A stretch of DNA of 64,000 nt from Mycobacterium sp. E3198 (GTDB taxonomy: Bacteria > Actinomycetota > Actinomycetes > Mycobacteriales > Mycobacteriaceae). The DNA lies in NCBI RefSeq assembly GCF_001667015.1, contig NZ_LZIS01000059.1, forward strand, positions 1 to 64,000. Direction: 5' to 3'. Shown here piece by piece: positions 19,251 to 32,117 of this stretch (its first letter is position 1; each line of letters begins with the position of its first letter). A program made the position numbers and the translations under genes. The notes under the pieces were generated by a model. It was not told the DNA's origin and did no database searches. It saw nothing but the letters and a program-made list of their open reading frames with translations.

Positions 19251-20827
19251 CGGTGCGGTCCTTCGGCTGTCCGGGGTATGCCAGTACCCGGTGGCACGCT
19301 CGGTGCGGGGTCATGCTGGCCGATGGTGGTCATCGTGTTTTCGACGGCGGGGTTGATCAGGTCCAGCACCGGCTTGGGGTAGACGCCGAGCACCAGCAGC
19401 AGCGCGATCAGCGGGGCCACCACGACCAGCTCGCGCGCCTTGAGGTCGCCGATGCGTTCGTTGCCGGCCTTCACCGGCCCGGTCATCACCCGCTGGTAGA
19501 GCCACAGCATGTAGATCGCCGAGAGCACCAGCGCCGTCACGCCGAACGCGGCCGCCAGCCAGTACCGGTTGAAAGTGCCCAGCAGGACCAGGAATTCGCT
19601 GATGAACGGCGCCAGGCCGGGAAGCGACAGGGTGGCCATGGCCGAGACGAGGAACGTGCCCGCCAGGATGGGCGCCACCTTCTGCACGCCGCCGTAGTCG
19701 GCGATCGCCCGGCTGCCGTGCCGCGAGATCATAAAGCCCGCGATCAGGAACACCGCCGCGGTGGACAGGCCATGGTTGAGCATGTACAGCGTCGACCCGC
19801 TCTGTCCCTGCGAGGTCATCACGAAGATGCCCAGGATGATGAACCCGAAGTGGGAGATCGAGGTGTAGGCGATCAGGCGCATGATGTCGGCCTGGCCGAT
19901 CGCCACGACCGCGCCGTAGATCACCCCGATCACGGCCAGCACGATGATCAGCGGACGGAAATACGTTGAGGCGCTGGGAAACAGCTGCAGGCAGTAGCGC
20001 AGCATGCCGAAGGTGCCGACCTTGTCCATCACCGCCATCATCAGCACCGCGGTCGCCGGCGTGGCCTCGACGGCGGCGTCGGGCAGCCACCGGTGGAAGG
20101 GCCACAGCGGCGCCTTGATCGCGAAGGCGAACATGAAGCCCAGGAACAGCGCCTTGAACACCGCGGGGTCGGCGCCGTAGCGCCCCGACGCGACGCCGGC
20201 GACGATGTCGCGGAAGTCGAACGTGCCCGAGCCGTGCTGCGCGGTCACCACGTAGAGACCGATGACGGCCGCCAGCATGATCAGGCCGCCGAACAGGTTG
20301 TACAGCAAGAACTTCACCGCCGCGCGCGACCTGCCGGGGCCGCCGCCGAAGCCGCCGATCAGGAAGTACATCGGCACCAGCATGGCCTCGAAGAAGACGT
20401 AGAACAGCAACACGTCCAGCGCGACCACCGAGACCAGCACCATCGACTCGATGGCCAGCGTCAGCGCGACGTAGGCGTGCACGCCGCGCGTTCCCTTGCC
20501 GCCGTCGTTCCAGCCGGCCACCTGCAGCAGCGGAATCAGCACCGCGGTCAGCAGCACCAGCACCACCGCGATGCCGTCCACGCCGAGGGAGTAACCCGCG
20601 CCGAACGCCGGGATCCACCTGTGGCTTTCCACGAATTGGTAAGTGGGGCCGCCGGTCTTGAAGCCGAGGGTGACGACCACCGCCACCGCCAGCGTCAGCA
20701 CGCCGACGACCAGGCCGGCCCACTTGGCGAGCTGCCGCAGCCCGGGGGGCAGCACGATGATCAGCAGCGAACCGGCCAGCGGCAGCAGCCACAGGACGCT
20801 CAGCCACGGGACGTGCGGGCTCACCAT
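19247..20827 (-). CDS. nuoM: NADH-quinone oxidoreductase subunit M
   Basis: A membrane proton-channel subunit of about 526 residues beginning [19 protein letters not shown]. Family motifs are '[23 protein letters not shown]' with the essential glutamate, '[42 protein letters not shown]' and '[12 protein letters not shown]'. The open frame extends further upstream to 21373, but homology starts at 20827. The start could be ATG 20827 (7-base overlap with nuoL) or GTG 20824 (GTGA overlap). Overlaps on both sides indicate coupled translation. Confidence 0.95.
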   Translation of the reverse strand: MVSPHVPWLSVLWLLPLAGSLLIIVLPPGLRQLAKWAGLVVGVLTLAVAVVVTLGFKTGGPTYQFVESHRWIPAFGAGYSLGVDGIAVVLVLLTAVLIPLLQVAGWNDGGKGTRGVHAYVALTLAIESMVLVSVVALDVLLFYVFFEAMLVPMYFLIGGFGGGPGRSRAAVKFLLYNLFGGLIMLAAVIGLYVVTAQHGSGTFDFRDIVAGVASGRYGADPAVFKALFLGFMFAFAIKAPLWPFHRWLPDAAVEATPATAVLMMAVMDKVGTFGMLRYCLQLFPSASTYFRPLIIVLAVIGVIYGAVVAIGQADIMRLIAYTSISHFGFIILGIFVMTSQGQSGSTLYMLNHGLSTAAVFLIAGFMISRHGSRAIADYGGVQKVAPILAGTFLVSAMATLSLPGLAPFISEFLVLLGTFNRYWLAAAFGVTALVLSAIYMLWLYQRVMTGPVKAGNERIGDLKARELVVVAPLIALLLVLGVYPKPVLDLINPAVENTMTTIGQHDPAPSVPPGTGIPRTAEGPHR

Positions 20828-22707
20828 CCCCGCACCGCCAGGATCAGCGCGACCACCAGCACCGCGCCCGCCAGCATGGACAGGGCGTAGTTGCGGGCGA
20901 AGCCGGTTTGGAAGCGCCGCAGGCCGTTTGAGGTCCGGCTGACCAGCGCCGCCAGCGCGTTGACCGAGCCGTCGACGCCCGCGTTGTCGACTTCGACGAG
21001 CGCTTCGGTCAGTTGCGCACCAGGGCGCATGAACACCTCCTCGTTGAAGGCATCGCCGTAGAGGTCGGCGCGCGCGGCGGTGGTGAGGGCCGAGACGCGC
21101 ACGGGGGCCACCCTGGGCACCGGCGCGGTGGCGTACATCCGGTAGGCCACCGCGATGCCGACCGCGACGACACCCAGCGCCACGGCCGTGGTGACCCAGG
21201 CCGGCAGGGCATGCGCGGCCTCTTCGCGTATCCCGACGACGGGTTCGAGCCAGTGCGCCAGGGCGCCTCCCCACCACAGCAGCAGGCCGGAGAACGCCGA
21301 GCCGACGGCGAGCAGGATCATCGGCCACGCCATCACGGCCGGCGCCTCGTGCGGATGGCTGCCCGGGGCCCAACGCTTTTCACCGAAGAAGGTCATCAGC
21401 ATGACGCGGGTCATGTAGAAGGCGGTGACCCCGGCACCCAGCAGCGCGGCCCCGCCCAGCACGTAGCCGCGGGTGTCCCCGGTGGACAGCGCCGCCTCGA
21501 TGATCTTGTCCTTGGAGAAGAAGCCCGCGAATGGCGGCACCCCGATGATCGCCAGGTAGCCCAGGCCGAACGTGGCGAAGGTGATCGGCAGGGCCTTGCG
21601 CAGGCCGCCGTAGCGGCGCATGTCCTGCTCCTCGTGCATCGCATGGATCACCGCGCCGGAGCCGAGGAACAGGCCGGCCTTGAAGAAGCCGTGGGTGAGC
21701 AGGTGCATGATCGCGAAGGCGTAGCCCGCCGGGCCGAGGCCGGCGGCCAGCACCATGTAGCCGATCTGGCTCATCGTCGATGCCGCCAGGGCGCGCTTGA
21801 TGTCGTCCTTGGCACAGCCGATGAACGCCCCGAACAGCAGCGTGACGGCGCCGACGATGACGACGCCGAGTTGCGCGTCGGGCGACAGGTTGTAGAGCGG
21901 ATTGGACCGCACGATCAGGTACACGCCGGCGGTCACCATGGTGGCGGCGTGGATCAGCGCGGACACCGGCGTCGGGCCCTCCATCGCGTCGCCCAACCAG
22001 GCCTGCAGCGGAACCTGCGCGGATTTCGCGCACGCGCCGAGCAGCAGCAGCAATCCCATCGCGGTCAGCGCGCCCCGGCCCGCGGCGGGCGCACCGGCGA
22101 ACACCCCGGCGTACGACAGCGTGCCGAAGGTGCTGAACATCAAGAACATTCCGAGGGCAAGCCCGGCGTCCCCGACGCGGTTCATCACGAACGCCTTCTT
22201 GGCCGCGGTTGCCGCGGTGGGCTTGTGATACCAGAAACCGATGAGCAGATAGGAGGCCAGGCCGACGCCCTCCCAGCCGACGTAGAGCACCACGTAGTTG
22301 TCGGCGACGACCAGCAGGAGCATCGAGGCCAAAAACAGGTTGAGGTAGCCGAAAAACCGTCGGCGGTCCGGGTCTTCGGCCATGTAGCCGACCGAATAGA
22401 TGTGGATCAGCGACCCCACCCCGGAGATCAGCAACACGAAACACACCGACAGCTGGTCGATCTGCAGGCCGAGGTCCACCTGCAGTTGGCCGACCGGGAT
22501 CCAGGTGAACACCTTCTGGTGGATGACCCGGTCGTCCCCGCCGCGGCCGAGCAGCTCGGTCAGCAGGCTCAACCCGACGCCGAATGCCGCCAGCGCGGTG
22601 GCGCAGCCCAGCAGGTGGCCCCACCCGTCGGTGCGCCTGCCCCCGAACAACAAGATCGCGGCACCCGCCAATGGCAGTGCCACCAGCAGCCAGGTGTAGT
22701 CAGTCAT
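20821..22707 (-). CDS. nuoL: NADH-quinone oxidoreductase subunit L
   Basis: The largest antiporter-like subunit, 628 residues. Motifs: '[20 protein letters not shown]' with the conserved glutamate, '[37 protein letters not shown]' and '[27 protein letters not shown]'. The C-terminus carries the long lateral-helix and anchor region. The frame is open back to 23163, overlapping nuoK, but [17 protein letters not shown] at 22707 is the genuine N-terminus, 11 bp after the nuoK stop. Confidence 0.95.
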   Translation of the reverse strand: MTDYTWLLVALPLAGAAILLFGGRRTDGWGHLLGCATALAAFGVGLSLLTELLGRGGDDRVIHQKVFTWIPVGQLQVDLGLQIDQLSVCFVLLISGVGSLIHIYSVGYMAEDPDRRRFFGYLNLFLASMLLLVVADNYVVLYVGWEGVGLASYLLIGFWYHKPTAATAAKKAFVMNRVGDAGLALGMFLMFSTFGTLSYAGVFAGAPAAGRGALTAMGLLLLLGACAKSAQVPLQAWLGDAMEGPTPVSALIHAATMVTAGVYLIVRSNPLYNLSPDAQLGVVIVGAVTLLFGAFIGCAKDDIKRALAASTMSQIGYMVLAAGLGPAGYAFAIMHLLTHGFFKAGLFLGSGAVIHAMHEEQDMRRYGGLRKALPITFATFGLGYLAIIGVPPFAGFFSKDKIIEAALSTGDTRGYVLGGAALLGAGVTAFYMTRVMLMTFFGEKRWAPGSHPHEAPAVMAWPMILLAVGSAFSGLLLWWGGALAHWLEPVVGIREEAAHALPAWVTTAVALGVVAVGIAVAYRMYATAPVPRVAPVRVSALTTAARADLYGDAFNEEVFMRPGAQLTEALVEVDNAGVDGSVNALAALVSRTSNGLRRFQTGFARNYALSMLAGAVLVVALILAVRGW

Positions 22708-22718
22708 CGTGGCGTTGT

Positions 22719-23018
22719 TCAGCCTTTGAGTAGGTTCGCGTCGTCGACCGACGCGGATTTGCGGGCACGGAAAATCGTCATGATGATGGCCAGGCCGACG
22801 ACGACCTCGCACGCGGCCACCACCATCGTGAAGAAGGCGATCATCTGGCCGTCCAGGTGGCCGTGCATCCGCGCGAAGGTGACGAACGCGAGGTTGACGG
22901 CGTTGAGCATGAGCTCGACGCACATGAACATCACGATGGCGTTGCGGCGCAACAGCACGCCCGCGGCGCCGATCGTGAAGAGCAGCGCCGAAAGATACAG
23001 GTAATTGGCCGGGTTCAC
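22719..23018 (-). CDS. nuoK: NADH-quinone oxidoreductase subunit K
   Basis: A 99-residue subunit with three helices, the normal length for NuoK. It carries the two conserved membrane glutamates: one in '[17 protein letters not shown]' and one in '[14 protein letters not shown]'. These take part in proton transfer in the membrane arm. It starts with GTG at 23018, in GTGA overlap with the nuoJ stop. Confidence 0.96.
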   Translation of the reverse strand: MNPANYLYLSALLFTIGAAGVLLRRNAIVMFMCVELMLNAVNLAFVTFARMHGHLDGQMIAFFTMVVAACEVVVGLAIIMTIFRARKSASVDDANLLKG

Positions 23019-23788
23019 GACGCACCGCCCTGCACGGCCTCGGCGGGGGTCTCCTTGCCGTCCGCGCCCCGGATCCGCAGGATCGGGGACACCGACAGCT
23101 CCGAGTACGAGCCGTCGGGCAGCATCGCGGCCACGTCGACCGCGTTGTGGCGCGCGTACACACCGGGGTTGGGCAGCGGGGTGGCGCGCCCGCCGGGACG
23201 GAACCGCTCCTCGGACAGCTCGCGCTGGGTCTTGCGGCGTTCGAAACGCTCGCGGTGCGCCAGCACCATCGCGCCGACGGCCGCGGTGATCAGCAACGCG
23301 CTGGTCAGCTCGAACGCCCAGAGGTAACGCGAAAAGATCAGTGCGGCCAGGCCCTCCACGTTGCCGTTGGCGTTGGCGGCCGTCAGCCCGACGAATCCGC
23401 CGGTCGCCACGGTGCCGATGCCGGCCAGCAGCAGGATGCCGAACCCGATGCCCGTCAGGACCGCCGCGACGCGCTGGCCGCGCAGCGTCTCCTTCAGTGA
23501 CTCCGCGGAGTCCACGCCGATCAGCATCAGCACGAACAGGAACAGCATCATCACCGCGCCGGTGTAGACCACCACCTGGACGACGCCCAAGAACAGCGCG
23601 TCCTGGATCATGTAGAACACCGCCAGGATGATCATCGTCATCGCCAAGAACATCGCCGAGTAGACGGCGTTGACCGCCAGCACCACGCCCAGCGCGCCGA
23701 TCAGCGCCACCGCGCCCAGCACCCAGAACGTGACCGCCTCGCCGGTGGAGGTGCGCACGATGGCGTCGGCGGCGAGCATCGCGGTCAT
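23015..23788 (-). CDS. nuoJ: NADH-quinone oxidoreductase subunit J
   Basis: A 257-residue subunit with five membrane helices near the N-terminus ('[17 protein letters not shown]', '[23 protein letters not shown]'). A hydrophilic C-terminal tail of about 90 residues ('[23 protein letters not shown]...') is typical of actinobacterial NuoJ and absent from E. coli. The start [19 protein letters not shown] at 23788 overlaps the nuoI stop by ATGA. Confidence 0.94.
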   Translation of the reverse strand: MTAMLAADAIVRTSTGEAVTFWVLGAVALIGALGVVLAVNAVYSAMFLAMTMIILAVFYMIQDALFLGVVQVVVYTGAVMMLFLFVLMLIGVDSAESLKETLRGQRVAAVLTGIGFGILLLAGIGTVATGGFVGLTAANANGNVEGLAALIFSRYLWAFELTSALLITAAVGAMVLAHRERFERRKTQRELSEERFRPGGRATPLPNPGVYARHNAVDVAAMLPDGSYSELSVSPILRIRGADGKETPAEAVQGGAS

Positions 23789-24330
23789 CTTGTGTCTCCG
23801 GCGTTCTCGCGTTCGCGCAGCCCCTGCGCGGTCACGTTGCCCTGGTAGTAGTCCTTGTCGGTGGCGCCGGCCGCCCTCGGGTGCGGCGGGGCGAGCATGT
23901 CCTGCAGCAGGGGGGCGAGCAGCCGGTCCTTCTCGTAGATGAGGTCGGCGCGGTTGTCGTCGGCCATTTCGTACTCGTTGGTCATCGTCAGCGCCCTGGT
24001 GGGGCAGGCCTCGATGCACAGGCCGCAGCCGATGCAGCGCAGGTAGTTGATCTGGTAGACGCGGCCGTAGCGTTCACCCGGCGAGTACCGCAGCTCGTCG
24101 GTGTTGTCGGCGCCCTCGACGTAGATCGCGTCGGCGGGGCAGGCCCAGGCGCACAACTCGCATCCGATGCACTTTTCCAGGCCGTCCGGGTACCGGTTGA
24201 GTTGGTGACGGCCGTGATAGCGCGGCGCGACGGGGCCCGGCTTCTCCGGATATTCCTCGGTGACGCGCTTTTTGAACATCGAGCCGAGCGTCACGCCGAA
24301 CCCGGCTACGGCGTCGAGAAATTTAGGCAC
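23785..24330 (-). CDS. nuoI: NADH-quinone oxidoreductase subunit I (2x[4Fe-4S])
   Basis: A 181-residue peripheral-arm ferredoxin subunit with two complete clusters of ligands, [12 protein letters not shown] (about residue 54) and [12 protein letters not shown] (about residue 99), corresponding to N6a and N6b. It passes electrons from NuoG towards NuoB. The start is GTG at 24330 ([16 protein letters not shown]), overlapping the end of nuoH by 8 bases. A C-terminal extension ('[21 protein letters not shown]') is actinobacterial. Confidence 0.95.
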   Translation of the reverse strand: MPKFLDAVAGFGVTLGSMFKKRVTEEYPEKPGPVAPRYHGRHQLNRYPDGLEKCIGCELCAWACPADAIYVEGADNTDELRYSPGERYGRVYQINYLRCIGCGLCIEACPTRALTMTNEYEMADDNRADLIYEKDRLLAPLLQDMLAPPHPRAAGATDKDYYQGNVTAQGLRERENAGDTR

Positions 24331-25585
24331 GTGCTTCCTCCTTCGCGACCTTCCGTGCCGGCAGCGGCGGCGTCGGGAAGGCCGGCTCGGTGATTGCGGG
24401 GGAGGCGGTTTCGCCGCTCTGCCGGCGCAGCTGCCGCTCCATCGCGCGAATGCTCGGCGCCGTGAACGGTTTTCGCAACAGCAGCAGCAGTGCACCGGCC
24501 ACGACGACGCTGCTGACCACCAGCACCGGCGTCCAATGCGTGTAGCCCTGGTTGCGCGCCGTGCGGATCACGGCGGCGATCAGCACCCACACCAGCGACG
24601 CCGGGATCAGCAACTTCCAGCCCAGCGCCATGAACTGGTCGTAGCGCAGGCGGGGCAGGCTCGCGCGCAGCCAGAAGTAGATGAACAGGAAGGTCCACAT
24701 CTTGAGCGTGAACCACAGCACCGGCCACCAGCCGGTGTTGGCCCCGGCCCACATGTTCAGTGGCCACGGCGCGTGCCAGCCACCGAAGAACAGGGCCGTC
24801 GCCAGCGAGGACACCGTCATCATGTTGACGTACTCGGCCAGCATGAACATGGCGAACTTCAGCGACGAGTACTCGGTGTGGAAGCCCGCCACCAGTTCGC
24901 CCTCGGCCTCGGGCAGGTCGAAGGGCGCCCGGTTGGTCTCGCCGACCATGGAGATCAGGTAGATCACGAACGACGGCAGCAACAGGAAGACGTACCAGAC
25001 CCGGTCCTGGGCGGCCACGATCTGCGACGTCGACATCGAGCCGGCGTAGAGGAACACCGCCGCGAAGGACAAGCCCATCGCGACCTCATACGAGATGACC
25101 TGCGCCGTGGAGCGCACCCCGCCCAGCAACGGGTAGGTCGAGCCGGAGGCCCAGCCGCCGAGCACGATGCCGTACACGCCGATCGCCGAGAGCCCCAGGA
25201 TGAACAGCACCGCGACCGGCAAATCGGTCAGCTGCAGGGGCGTGCGGTGGCCGAACACCGACACCACCGGGCCGAACGGGATGAACGCGAACGCGGTGAA
25301 CGCGGGGATGACCGAAAAGACCGGCGCCGCAAAGTAAACGAACTTGTCGATGCCGCCCGGGGTGATGCTCTCTTTGAGCGCCAGCTTGATCCCGTCGGCC
25401 AGGCTCTGCAGGGCGCCCCACGGTCCCACCCGGTTGGGGCCGGGGCGCAGCTGCATCCAGCCGAGAATCTTGCGCTCCAGCAGGATCGCGACCAGCACGT
25501 TGAGCATGAGGAACACGAAGATGGCCAGCGCCTTGCCCAGCACCAGCCACCAGGTGTCGTGGCCGAAGGCGGATAGACCGTTCAT
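24323..25585 (-). CDS. nuoH: NADH-quinone oxidoreductase subunit H
   Basis: A 420-residue subunit with eight helices that forms the quinone tunnel entrance. Conserved motifs are '[36 protein letters not shown]', '[38 protein letters not shown]' (the acidic E-channel loop) and '[28 protein letters not shown]'. A C-terminal extension of about 80 residues goes beyond the E. coli length. ATGA overlap with nuoG upstream. Confidence 0.96.
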   Translation of the reverse strand: MNGLSAFGHDTWWLVLGKALAIFVFLMLNVLVAILLERKILGWMQLRPGPNRVGPWGALQSLADGIKLALKESITPGGIDKFVYFAAPVFSVIPAFTAFAFIPFGPVVSVFGHRTPLQLTDLPVAVLFILGLSAIGVYGIVLGGWASGSTYPLLGGVRSTAQVISYEVAMGLSFAAVFLYAGSMSTSQIVAAQDRVWYVFLLLPSFVIYLISMVGETNRAPFDLPEAEGELVAGFHTEYSSLKFAMFMLAEYVNMMTVSSLATALFFGGWHAPWPLNMWAGANTGWWPVLWFTLKMWTFLFIYFWLRASLPRLRYDQFMALGWKLLIPASLVWVLIAAVIRTARNQGYTHWTPVLVVSSVVVAGALLLLLRKPFTAPSIRAMERQLRRQSGETASPAITEPAFPTPPLPARKVAKEEARA

Positions 25586-27996
25586 GAGCCCACTCCGATT
25601 TTCACTGTGCTGCCGATGGTTACGCCCAATTTCCGGTGCACCGCCGAACCCGGCGAGTTCAGCGGCAGCCACACGACCCGGTCGGGCATGTCGGTGATGT
25701 GCAGCGGCAGGCTGATCGACCCGCGCGGCGTGCTGACCGTCACGTTGTCGCCGTCGGCGGCGCCGATCTCGGCGGCGGTATCGGCCGACAGTCGCACGAC
25801 GGGCTTGCGCGCGGTGCCGGCCAAATGCGGTTCGCCGTCCTGCATCCGGCCCTCGTCGAGCAGCAACCGCCATCCGGTCAGCACGGCCTCGCCCTGCTCC
25901 GGCGTGGCCGGTTCGGTGCCGGCCACCTGCGGCGCGGCGGCGTGCTCGCCCTCCCAGGTGCCCAAGCCGGACAGCTCCTCGCGGGCCGCCTCGACGGTGG
26001 CCGTTCCGAGGTAGACGCCCATCTCGTCGGCCAGCGTGTCGAGCACCGTGTGATCGGACTGGCGGGCCTGCTGGGTGCTGCGCAGTGCGGGCTCGAACCC
26101 GCGGTAGCGGCCCTCCCAGTTGACGAACGCACCGGACTTCTGCGTCGTCGGCGCGACGGGGAACACCACGTCCGCGCGTTCGGTGACCGGGCTGCGCCGC
26201 AGCTCCAGGCTGACGACGAAACCGGCGGCGTCCAGCGCGGCCAGCACCGCGTCGGGGTCGGCGAAGTCGTTCGGCTCGATGCCGCCGACCAGCAGCGCGG
26301 CCAGGGAGCCGTCGGTGGCCGCGGCCAGGATGGCCTCGGCGTCACGCCCTGGCGCGGAGGGCAATTCGTCGACGTTCCAGGCCGCGGCGACCTGCGCGCG
26401 GGCGGCGTCGTCGGCGACGGGGCGGCCGCCGGGCAGCAGCGTGGGCAGCGCGCCGGCCTCCAGCGCGCCGCGCTCGCCCGCCCGGCGCGGCACCCACGCC
26501 AGCCGGGCGCCGGTGGCGTCGGCCAGCCGGGCCGCGGCGGACAGCCCGCCGGGAACCGTGGCCAGGCGTTCGCCGACCATGATGACCGCGCCCGGTTTGG
26601 CCAACAGCTCACCCACCTCGCCACCGGTCAGCCCGTCCAGCGCGGCCGCTTCGGCGCCGGGAACGGTTTTGACCAGGCGGCCCGACAGTTTCGTAAGCGC
26701 GCGGGTGGCGAACGGCGCGACCGCGTATACGGGCAGGCCGTGCTTGCGGGCGGCCTTGCGCAGCCGCAGGAACACGATCGGCGACTCGTCTTCCGGCTCG
26801 AAGCCGACCAGCACCACCACCGGCGCGGTCTCCAGGTCGGCGTAGCTGACCGTCACCGGCCGGCCGGCCACCCGGGCAGCCAAAAAGTCGGCCTCCTCGG
26901 CCGAATGCGGGCGGGCGCGGAAGTCGATGTCGTTGGTGTCCAACGTGATTCGCGCGAACTTGCTGTAGGCGTAGGCGTCCTCCCAGGTCGCCCGGCCGCC
27001 GACCAGCACGCCGGTGCGCCCGCGGGCCGCCTCGAGCCCCTGGACAGCCGCGACGATCGCGTGCGACCACGACGCCGGCTGCAGTTCGCCGTTCGCGTCC
27101 CGGACCAGGGGAGTGGTGAGGACGTCCGGCTGGGTCGCGTAGGTGAACGCCCACCGGCCCTTGTCGCAGTTCCATTCCTCGTTGACCTCGGGGTCGTCGC
27201 CGGCCAGCCGGCGCAGCACCTTGCCGCGGCGGTGGTCGGTGCGCTGCGCGCAGCCCGAGGCGCAGTGCTCGCACACGCTCGGGCTGGAGACCAGGTCGAA
27301 GGGGCGGGCGCGGAAGCGGTACGCGGTTCCGGTCAGCGCGCCCACCGGGCAGATCTGCACCGTGTTGCCCGAAAAGTACGAATCGAACGGCTCATTGGCG
27401 TAGATGCCGACCTGTTGCAGGGCGCCGCGCTCCTGCATGTCGATGAACGGGTCGCCGGCGATCTGCTCGGAGAACCGCGTGCAGCGGGCGCACAGGATGC
27501 AGCGCTCGCGGTCCAGCAACACCTGCGCGGAGATGTTGATCGGCTTGGCGAAGGTGCGCTTGACGTCGGTGAATCGGGAGTCGGCGCGGCCGTTGGACAT
27601 CGCCTGGTTCTGCAGCGGGCATTCGCCGCCCTTGTCGCACATCGGGCAGTCCAGCGGGTGGTTGATCAGCAGCAGCTCCATGACGCCGTGCTGGGCCTTG
27701 TCGGCGGCCTCGGAGGTGAGCTGGGTGCGCACCACCATGTCGTCGGTGGCGACCGTCGTGCACGACGCCATCGGCTTGCGCTGTCCCTCGACCTCGACCA
27801 GGCACTGGCGGCACGCGCCCACCGGGTCCAGCAGCGGGTGGTCGCAGAACCGCGGGATCTGGACGCCCATCAACTCGGCCGCCCGGATCACCAAAGTCCC
27901 TTTGGGAACGCTGATTTCGGCGCCGTCAATGGTGAGCGTCACCATCTCCGGCCGGCTAACCCCATCACCGGTCTGAGGTTGGGCAGCCTGCGTCAC
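25582..27996 (-). CDS. nuoG: NADH-quinone oxidoreductase subunit G
   Basis: An 804-residue Fe-S subunit of the electron-input module. It has an N-terminal [2Fe-2S] set ('[21 protein letters not shown]', then 'ASC'), the His-Cys3 cluster '[17 protein letters not shown]' and the N4 set '[10 protein letters not shown]...ICPVGALTG'. The extra N7-type motif '[10 protein letters not shown]' begins the molybdopterin-like domain. The C-terminal domain lacks molybdenum ligands, as in other NuoG. The start is GTG at 27996 in GTGA overlap with nuoF. Confidence 0.96.
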   Translation of the reverse strand: MTQAAQPQTGDGVSRPEMVTLTIDGAEISVPKGTLVIRAAELMGVQIPRFCDHPLLDPVGACRQCLVEVEGQRKPMASCTTVATDDMVVRTQLTSEAADKAQHGVMELLLINHPLDCPMCDKGGECPLQNQAMSNGRADSRFTDVKRTFAKPINISAQVLLDRERCILCARCTRFSEQIAGDPFIDMQERGALQQVGIYANEPFDSYFSGNTVQICPVGALTGTAYRFRARPFDLVSSPSVCEHCASGCAQRTDHRRGKVLRRLAGDDPEVNEEWNCDKGRWAFTYATQPDVLTTPLVRDANGELQPASWSHAIVAAVQGLEAARGRTGVLVGGRATWEDAYAYSKFARITLDTNDIDFRARPHSAEEADFLAARVAGRPVTVSYADLETAPVVVLVGFEPEDESPIVFLRLRKAARKHGLPVYAVAPFATRALTKLSGRLVKTVPGAEAAALDGLTGGEVGELLAKPGAVIMVGERLATVPGGLSAAARLADATGARLAWVPRRAGERGALEAGALPTLLPGGRPVADDAARAQVAAAWNVDELPSAPGRDAEAILAAATDGSLAALLVGGIEPNDFADPDAVLAALDAAGFVVSLELRRSPVTERADVVFPVAPTTQKSGAFVNWEGRYRGFEPALRSTQQARQSDHTVLDTLADEMGVYLGTATVEAAREELSGLGTWEGEHAAAPQVAGTEPATPEQGEAVLTGWRLLLDEGRMQDGEPHLAGTARKPVVRLSADTAAEIGAADGDNVTVSTPRGSISLPLHITDMPDRVVWLPLNSPGSAVHRKLGVTIGSTVKIGVGS

Positions 27997-29324
27997 GCGT
28001 TACCTCCGTTGAGCATGGAATCGCGGGGGTCGAATGGGCAGCCGCCCCCCTCGACGTGGGCGACGTACTCGTCGCGGAAGTACTTGATCGACGACATCAC
28101 CGGGCTCGCGGCGCCGTCGCCCAACGCGCAGAACGACTTTCCCAGGATGGTGTCGGAGATGTCCATCAACTTGTCGATGTCCTCGCTGGTGCCGCCGCCG
28201 GTTTCCAGCCGCTCGTAGATCTTGTCCAGCCAGAAGGTGCCCTCGCGGCACGGCGTGCACTTGCCGCACGATTCGTGCTTGTAGAACTCGGTCCAGCGGC
28301 GCACCGCGCGCACGACACAGGTTGTCTCGTCGAAGATTTCCAGCGCCTTGGTGCCCAGCATCGAGCCGGCGGCGCCCACGCCCTCGTAGTCCAGCGGCAC
28401 GTCGAGGTGCTCGTCGGTGAGTAGCGGCGTCGACGACCCGCCGGGCGTCCAGAACTTGAGCCGGTGCCCGGCCCGCACGCCGCCGGCGTAGGCGAGCAAC
28501 TCGCGCAGCGTGATCCCGAGCGGGGCCTCGTACTGCCCCGGCCGGGTGACGTGCCCGGACAGCGAATACAGCGTGAAGCCAGGCGATTTCTCGCTGCCCA
28601 TCGAGCGGAACCATTCGGCGCCACCCAGGATGATCGGCGGGACGCTGGCGATCGTCTCGACGTTGTTGATCACGGTCGGGCAGCCGTAGAGGCCGGCCAC
28701 CGCGGGGAACGGCGGCCGCAGCCGCGGCTGGCCGCGCCGGCCCTCCAGCGAGTCGAGCAGCGCGGTCTCCTCGCCGCAGATGTAGGCGCCGGCGCCGGCG
28801 TGCACCACCAGCTCCAGGTCGAAGCCGGAACCGTTGATGTCGCGGCCCAGGTAGCCGGCGGCGTAGGCCTCGGCCACCGCGTTCTGCAACCGGCGCAGCA
28901 CCGGCAAGACCTCACCGCGCACATAGATGAACGCGTGGCTGGCCCGGATCGCGTACGCGGCGATGATGACGCCCTCGACGAGCACGTGCGGCGTCGCCAG
29001 CATCAGCGGAATATCCTTGCACGTACCGGGTTCCGACTCGTCGGCGTTGACCACCAGGTAGTGCGGCTTGGCGGCCGCGCCGGTGTCGCCCTGCGGGATG
29101 AACGACCACTTCGTCCCCGTCGAGAAGCCCGCGCCGCCGCGGCCGCGCAGGCCGGAGTCCTTGACGACCCCCATCACCTCGTCGGGGGTCATGCTCAGCG
29201 CCTTCTGCATGGCGCGGTAGCCGTCGTTGCGGCGGTAGGTCTTGAGCGTCCACGACTCGGGATCGTCCCAGAAGCGGCTGATCACCGGCGTCAACGGCGT
29301 CGCCTGGGCGGCGGGGGCGGCCAT
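27993..29324 (-). CDS. nuoF: NADH-quinone oxidoreductase subunit F
   Basis: A 443-residue NADH- and FMN-binding subunit. '[20 protein letters not shown]' (about residue 62) is the FMN/NADH glycine-rich loop; '[11 protein letters not shown]' and '[19 protein letters not shown]' follow. The N3 [4Fe-4S] ligands are '[15 protein letters not shown]' plus a cysteine in 'KSFCALGD'. The start is ATG at 29324, sharing a base with the nuoE stop (TGATG); GTG at 29327 is possible. Confidence 0.96.
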   Translation of the reverse strand: MAAPAAQATPLTPVISRFWDDPESWTLKTYRRNDGYRAMQKALSMTPDEVMGVVKDSGLRGRGGAGFSTGTKWSFIPQGDTGAAAKPHYLVVNADESEPGTCKDIPLMLATPHVLVEGVIIAAYAIRASHAFIYVRGEVLPVLRRLQNAVAEAYAAGYLGRDINGSGFDLELVVHAGAGAYICGEETALLDSLEGRRGQPRLRPPFPAVAGLYGCPTVINNVETIASVPPIILGGAEWFRSMGSEKSPGFTLYSLSGHVTRPGQYEAPLGITLRELLAYAGGVRAGHRLKFWTPGGSSTPLLTDEHLDVPLDYEGVGAAGSMLGTKALEIFDETTCVVRAVRRWTEFYKHESCGKCTPCREGTFWLDKIYERLETGGGTSEDIDKLMDISDTILGKSFCALGDGAASPVMSSIKYFRDEYVAHVEGGGCPFDPRDSMLNGGNA

Positions 29325-30088
29325 CACTGATCCTTCCCCGACGACGGGATTTCGGGCGCCTCCATGCCGAGTTCCTTGGCCACCTGCAGGCCCGCCAGGG
29401 TCGCCGGGCCCGCGCCGCCCTGGCCCTGGTCGGGCCGCTCGTCGGGCAGACCGGCCAGGATGCGCGACGTCTCGCGGAAGGCGCACAGCGGGGCCCCGCG
29501 GGTCGGCGGCTTGGGCTCGCCGGAGCGCAGCGAGTCGACGAGTTCGCGCGCCGACTCGGGCGTCTGGTTGTCGAAGAACTCCCAGTTGACCATCACGACC
29601 GGTGCGAAGTCGCACGCGGCGTTGCACTCGATGTGTTGCAGGGTGATCTTGCCGTCGGGGGTGGTCTGGTCGTTGCGGACGCCGAGATGGTTGACCAGCG
29701 TTTCGAAGATGGCGTCGCCGCCCATCACCGCGCACAGCGTGTTGGTGCAGACACCGACCAGGTAGTCGCCGGTGGGTCCGCGGCGGTACATCGTGTAAAA
29801 GCTTGCCACCGCGGACACTTCGGCGCCGGTCAGTCCCAGCTGCTCGCCGCAGAACTCCAGGCCCGCCGGGGTCAAATACGAGTCCTCGGACTGAACCAGG
29901 TGCAGCAGTGGCAGCAGGGCGGAGCGCTTGTTGGGGTAGCGGCCCATGATCTCTTTGGCGTCGACCTCGAGCCGGGCCCGCACCTCCGGCGAATACGACT
30001 GCGGCGCACCCTCGGTCACGAACGCGTTGGGCTCCTCGGGCGGCGGCCCGAGCCGGATGAACACCGGCTGACCCTGCGGCCCGGTCAT
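29324..30088 (-). CDS. nuoE: NADH-quinone oxidoreductase subunit E
   Basis: A 254-residue thioredoxin-fold subunit with one [2Fe-2S] cluster (N1a). The ligands are '[12 protein letters not shown]' and '[16 protein letters not shown]'. The C-terminal extension of about 80 residues ('[23 protein letters not shown]...') is Gly/Pro-rich and seen in mycobacterial NuoE. It starts at 30088 in ATGA overlap with nuoD. Confidence 0.95.
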   Translation of the reverse strand: MTGPQGQPVFIRLGPPPEEPNAFVTEGAPQSYSPEVRARLEVDAKEIMGRYPNKRSALLPLLHLVQSEDSYLTPAGLEFCGEQLGLTGAEVSAVASFYTMYRRGPTGDYLVGVCTNTLCAVMGGDAIFETLVNHLGVRNDQTTPDGKITLQHIECNAACDFAPVVMVNWEFFDNQTPESARELVDSLRSGEPKPPTRGAPLCAFRETSRILAGLPDERPDQGQGGAGPATLAGLQVAKELGMEAPEIPSSGKDQ

Positions 30089-31389
30089 CGGTCGACCCCG
30101 CCCATCACCGGGTCGATGCTGGCCACCGCGGCGATCAGGTCGGCCACCATGCCGCCCTCGCACATCGCGGCGACCGACTGCAGGTTGGTGAAGGAGGGGT
30201 CGCGGTAGTGCACGCGGTAGGGCCGGGTGCCGCCGTCGCTGACCATGTGCACGCCGAGCTCGCCGCGCGGCGATTCCACCGCGGTGTAGACCTGGCCCGC
30301 GGGGACGCGGATGCCCTCGGTGACAAGCTTGAAGTGGTGGATCAGCGCCTCCATCGAGCTGCCCATGATCTTCGCGATGTGCTCGGGGGAATTGCCCATG
30401 CCGTCCGGTCCCACCTTCAAATCGGCCGGCCAGGCGATCTTGCGGTCGGAGATCATCGTCGGGCCCGGCCGCAACTTGTCCAGACACTGCTCCACGATCT
30501 TGATCGACTCCCACATCTCTTTGACGCGAATGATGTAGCGCCCGTACGCATCACAACCGTCGTCGGTGATCACGTCGAACTCGTAGTTCTCGTAGCCGCA
30601 GTAGGGCTCGCTCTTTCGCAGGTCATGCGGCAGCCCGGTGGCACGCAGGATCGGGCCGGTGATGCCCAGCGCCACGCAGCCGGTCAGATCCAGGTAGCCG
30701 ACGCCCTCGGTGCGCGCCTTCCAGATGGCGTTTTCGTTGAGCAGGTCGCCCATTTCGCGCAGCGGTTGCTTCAGCTGCTTGAGGGCCTCGGCGATCTCGG
30801 TTTCCGCGTCCGGCGGCAGGTCCTGCGCGACGCCGCCGGGCCGGATGTAGGCGCTGTTCATCCGCAGACCGGTGATGGATTCGAAAAGGTTCAGGACGAT
30901 CTCGCGGCCGCGGAAGCCGACGAACATCGGCGTCATCGCGCCCAATTCCATGCCGCCGGTTGCCAACGCGACCAGATGCGACGAGATCCGGTTGAGCTCC
31001 ATCATCATGACCCGGATGACGTTGACGCGCTCCGGGATCTCGTCGGCGATGCCGAGCAGCTTTTCCACGCCCAGGCAGTACGCCGTCTCGTTGAAAAACG
31101 GTGACAGGTAGTCCATCCGGGTCACGAAGGTGACGCCCTGGGTCCAGTACCGGTATTCGAGGTTTTTCTCGATCCCGGTGTGCAGGTAGCCGATTCCGCA
31201 GCGGGCCTGGGTGACCGTCTCGCCCTCGATCTCGAGGATCAGCCGCAACACCCCGTGGGTGGACGGGTGCTGGGGCCCCATGTTGACGACGATGCGTTCG
31301 CCCGGGTCCGCGTTGCGGGCCGCCGCCACCACCTGGTCCCAGTCCTGACCGCCCGCGACCAGGACAGTGTCAATGTCGGTGTCGCTCAT
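30085..31389 (-). CDS. nuoD: NADH-quinone oxidoreductase subunit D
   Basis: A 434-residue, 49-kDa-type subunit that helps form the quinone site. '[25 protein letters not shown]' near the N-terminus contains the quinone-site histidine. '[19 protein letters not shown]' and 'GVCTN-free' hydrogenase-like core segments such as '[16 protein letters not shown]' follow, with the C-terminal '[18 protein letters not shown]'. The hydrogenase Ni ligands are absent, as expected. It shares one base with the nuoC stop. Confidence 0.96.
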   Translation of the reverse strand: MSDTDIDTVLVAGGQDWDQVVAAARNADPGERIVVNMGPQHPSTHGVLRLILEIEGETVTQARCGIGYLHTGIEKNLEYRYWTQGVTFVTRMDYLSPFFNETAYCLGVEKLLGIADEIPERVNVIRVMMMELNRISSHLVALATGGMELGAMTPMFVGFRGREIVLNLFESITGLRMNSAYIRPGGVAQDLPPDAETEIAEALKQLKQPLREMGDLLNENAIWKARTEGVGYLDLTGCVALGITGPILRATGLPHDLRKSEPYCGYENYEFDVITDDGCDAYGRYIIRVKEMWESIKIVEQCLDKLRPGPTMISDRKIAWPADLKVGPDGMGNSPEHIAKIMGSSMEALIHHFKLVTEGIRVPAGQVYTAVESPRGELGVHMVSDGGTRPYRVHYRDPSFTNLQSVAAMCEGGMVADLIAAVASIDPVMGGVDR

Positions 31390-32117
31390 CAGTTGTAGCC
31401 CCTGCGCTCGTCGGGTGGGGGAATCTTCGCGCCCTTGTATTCGACCGGTACGCCACCCAGTGGGTAGTCCTTGCGCTGCGGATGCCCGTGCCAGTCGTCG
31501 GGCATCTCGATGCGGGTGAGCGACGGGTGGCCGTCGAAGATGATCCCGAAGAAGTCGTAGGTTTCCCGCTCGTGCCAGTCGTTGGTGGGGTACACCCCAT
31601 AGAGCGACGGGATGTGCGGATCGCTGTCCGGCGCAGCCACTTCCAGCCGCAGCCGGCGGTTATGGGTGATCGATTGCAGCGGATAGACGGCGTGCAATTC
31701 CCGGCCGGTCTCGTGCGGGTAGTGCACGCCGCTGACGCCCAGGCACATCTCGAAGCGCAGTTCCGGTTCGTCGCGCAGCCGCTGGGCGACCTGCGGCAGC
31801 TTCTCGCGGCGGACATGCAGCGTCAGCTCGTCGCGGTAGACCACGACTTTCTCTATCGCGTCGTCGAATTCGACGCCGTCGCGGCCCAGCGCCTCGGCCA
31901 ACCGGTCGGCGATGTCGTCGAAGTAACCGCCGTAGGGCCGGGGGCTGCTGCCGGGCAGCGTGATCTCGCGCACCAGCCGCCCGTATCCGGAGGTGTCGCC
32001 GGTGCCCCTGACCCCGAACATGCCGCGACGAACGTCGATGACCTCTTCGTCGGCGCCGGGGATCGATCCCCCCACCTCGCTGGCCGCTACCTTCGGGTCG
32101 TGGTCCGGCGAGCTCAT
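31389..32117 (-). CDS. nuoC: NADH-quinone oxidoreductase subunit C
   Basis: A 242-residue, 30-kDa-type subunit of the connecting module, separate from NuoD (they are fused in E. coli). The family signature is '[40 protein letters not shown]' near the C-terminus. An N-terminal extension of about 40 acidic residues is typical of mycobacteria. It starts at 32117 in ATGA overlap with nuoB. Confidence 0.95.
   Translation of the reverse strand: MSSPDHDPKVAASEVGGSIPGADEEVIDVRRGMFGVRGTGDTSGYGRLVREITLPGSSPRPYGGYFDDIADRLAEALGRDGVEFDDAIEKVVVYRDELTLHVRREKLPQVAQRLRDEPELRFEMCLGVSGVHYPHETGRELHAVYPLQSITHNRRLRLEVAAPDSDPHIPSLYGVYPTNDWHERETYDFFGIIFDGHPSLTRIEMPDDWHGHPQRKDYPLGGVPVEYKGAKIPPPDERRGYN

Noticed and set aside
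21013..23004. Long plus-strand frames (up to 860 residues) opposite the nuo genes, e.g. here and at 25636-28218 and 17673-19382
   Set aside because: High GC leaves antisense frames open. They are Arg/His/Gln-rich without domains and lie fully within well-identified nuo coding sequence.
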